DNA of 6,881 bases from the NCBI GenBank assembly GCA_027317045.1, contig DAHVFI010000231.1:1-6881 (forward strand), in the 5' to 3' direction. The DNA is from Gammaproteobacteria bacterium (lineage in GTDB: Bacteria; Pseudomonadota; Gammaproteobacteria; Natronospirales; REEB76). The notes below the pieces were generated by a model. The model ran no database searches and was not told the origin of the DNA. It worked only from the letters and a program-made list of their open reading frames with translations. Position 1 is the stretch's first letter; every line of letters starts with the position of its first letter. Positions 6,578 through 6,881 of this stretch are shown here, piece after piece. Position numbers and translations under genes: made by a program.

Positions 6578-6881
6578 TCACTCGGTACTGTAATTCGGTG
6601 CTTCCTTGGTGATGCTCACATCATGCACGTGGCTCTCACGCATGCCGGCGCCGGTGATGCGCACAAACTGGGGTTTGGTGCGCATCTCGTCAATCGTGCG
6701 GCAACCGGTATAACCCATGCTGGAGCGCAAACCACCCATGAGCTGATGGATGATGGCGACCAAACTGCCCTTATAGGGCACGCGACCCTCGATACCCTCC
6801 GGCACCAGCTTTTCAATTTCTTCCGTCGGGTCCTGAAAATAACGATCGGCGGAACCCTGTTTTTGCGCCATGGCCCCCAAC
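6578..6881 (-). CDS. guaB: IMP dehydrogenase, C-terminal 100 residues
   Basis: GuaB oxidises IMP to XMP with NAD+, the committed step to GMP. Only the C-terminal part is in the window; the reading frame enters from the right edge. It opens with LGAM, matching the GMGSLGAM motif, where the Leu codon is TTG at 6880 and is not a real start. SADRYFQ, KLVPEGIEGRVPYKG (the flap with its Arg and the nearby Tyr), IIHQLMGGLRSSMGYTG and GAGMRESHVHDVSITKEAPNY follow, all close to the E. coli sequence. E. coli GuaB has 488 residues, so about 390 lie outside. The catalytic Cys and CBS domains are not in view. guaA lies next on the same strand. Confidence 0.96.
   Translation of the reverse strand, partial: LGAMAQKQGSADRYFQDPTEEIEKLVPEGIEGRVPYKGSLVAIIHQLMGGLRSSMGYTGCRTIDEMRTKPQFVRITGAGMRESHVHDVSITKEAPNYSTE

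Overview
The window looks like a chromosomal housekeeping region from a GC-rich gammaproteobacterium. The evidence is a long single-chain PurL of the E. coli type, a GuaA and GuaB very close to the E. coli proteins, and a DUF1820 protein, a family I know mainly from Gammaproteobacteria. I cannot name the genus. Every supported gene lies on the minus strand, so transcription runs from right to left.

Layout in transcription order: guaB (last 100 codons, enters at the right edge), guaA, tadA, tRNA-Ser(CGA), a DUF1820 gene, a metallo-beta-lactamase (MBL) fold hydrolase of the YycJ/WalJ type, and purL (first 787 codons, leaves at the left edge). Three genes act in purine synthesis. PurL catalyses the fourth step of IMP synthesis, GuaB oxidises IMP to XMP, and GuaA aminates XMP to GMP. 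TadA makes inosine at the tRNA wobble position, and the tRNA reads UCG serine codons. The DUF1820 and MBL genes are about 40 bp apart and probably form one transcription unit.

The unusual part is positions 3729-4261, which hold no convincing protein gene. They contain the tRNA flanked on both sides by hairpin-rich DNA. Downstream of the tRNA, the last 19 nt of the tRNA gene, including CCA, are repeated exactly at 3775-3793. The adjoining T-arm piece is also present, but inverted, at 3888-3903. Re-inverting the DNA between these pieces would rebuild 32 nt of the tRNA 3' end. The inverted segment carries four back-to-back hairpins (3799-3874). Upstream of the tRNA, a second hairpin-rich stretch of 217 bp is bounded by 13-bp direct repeats, one inside the 3' end of tadA and one just before the tRNA. 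I read these as tRNA-associated palindromic repeat elements, possibly mobile in the past. No integrase, transposase, CRISPR or toxin gene is visible.
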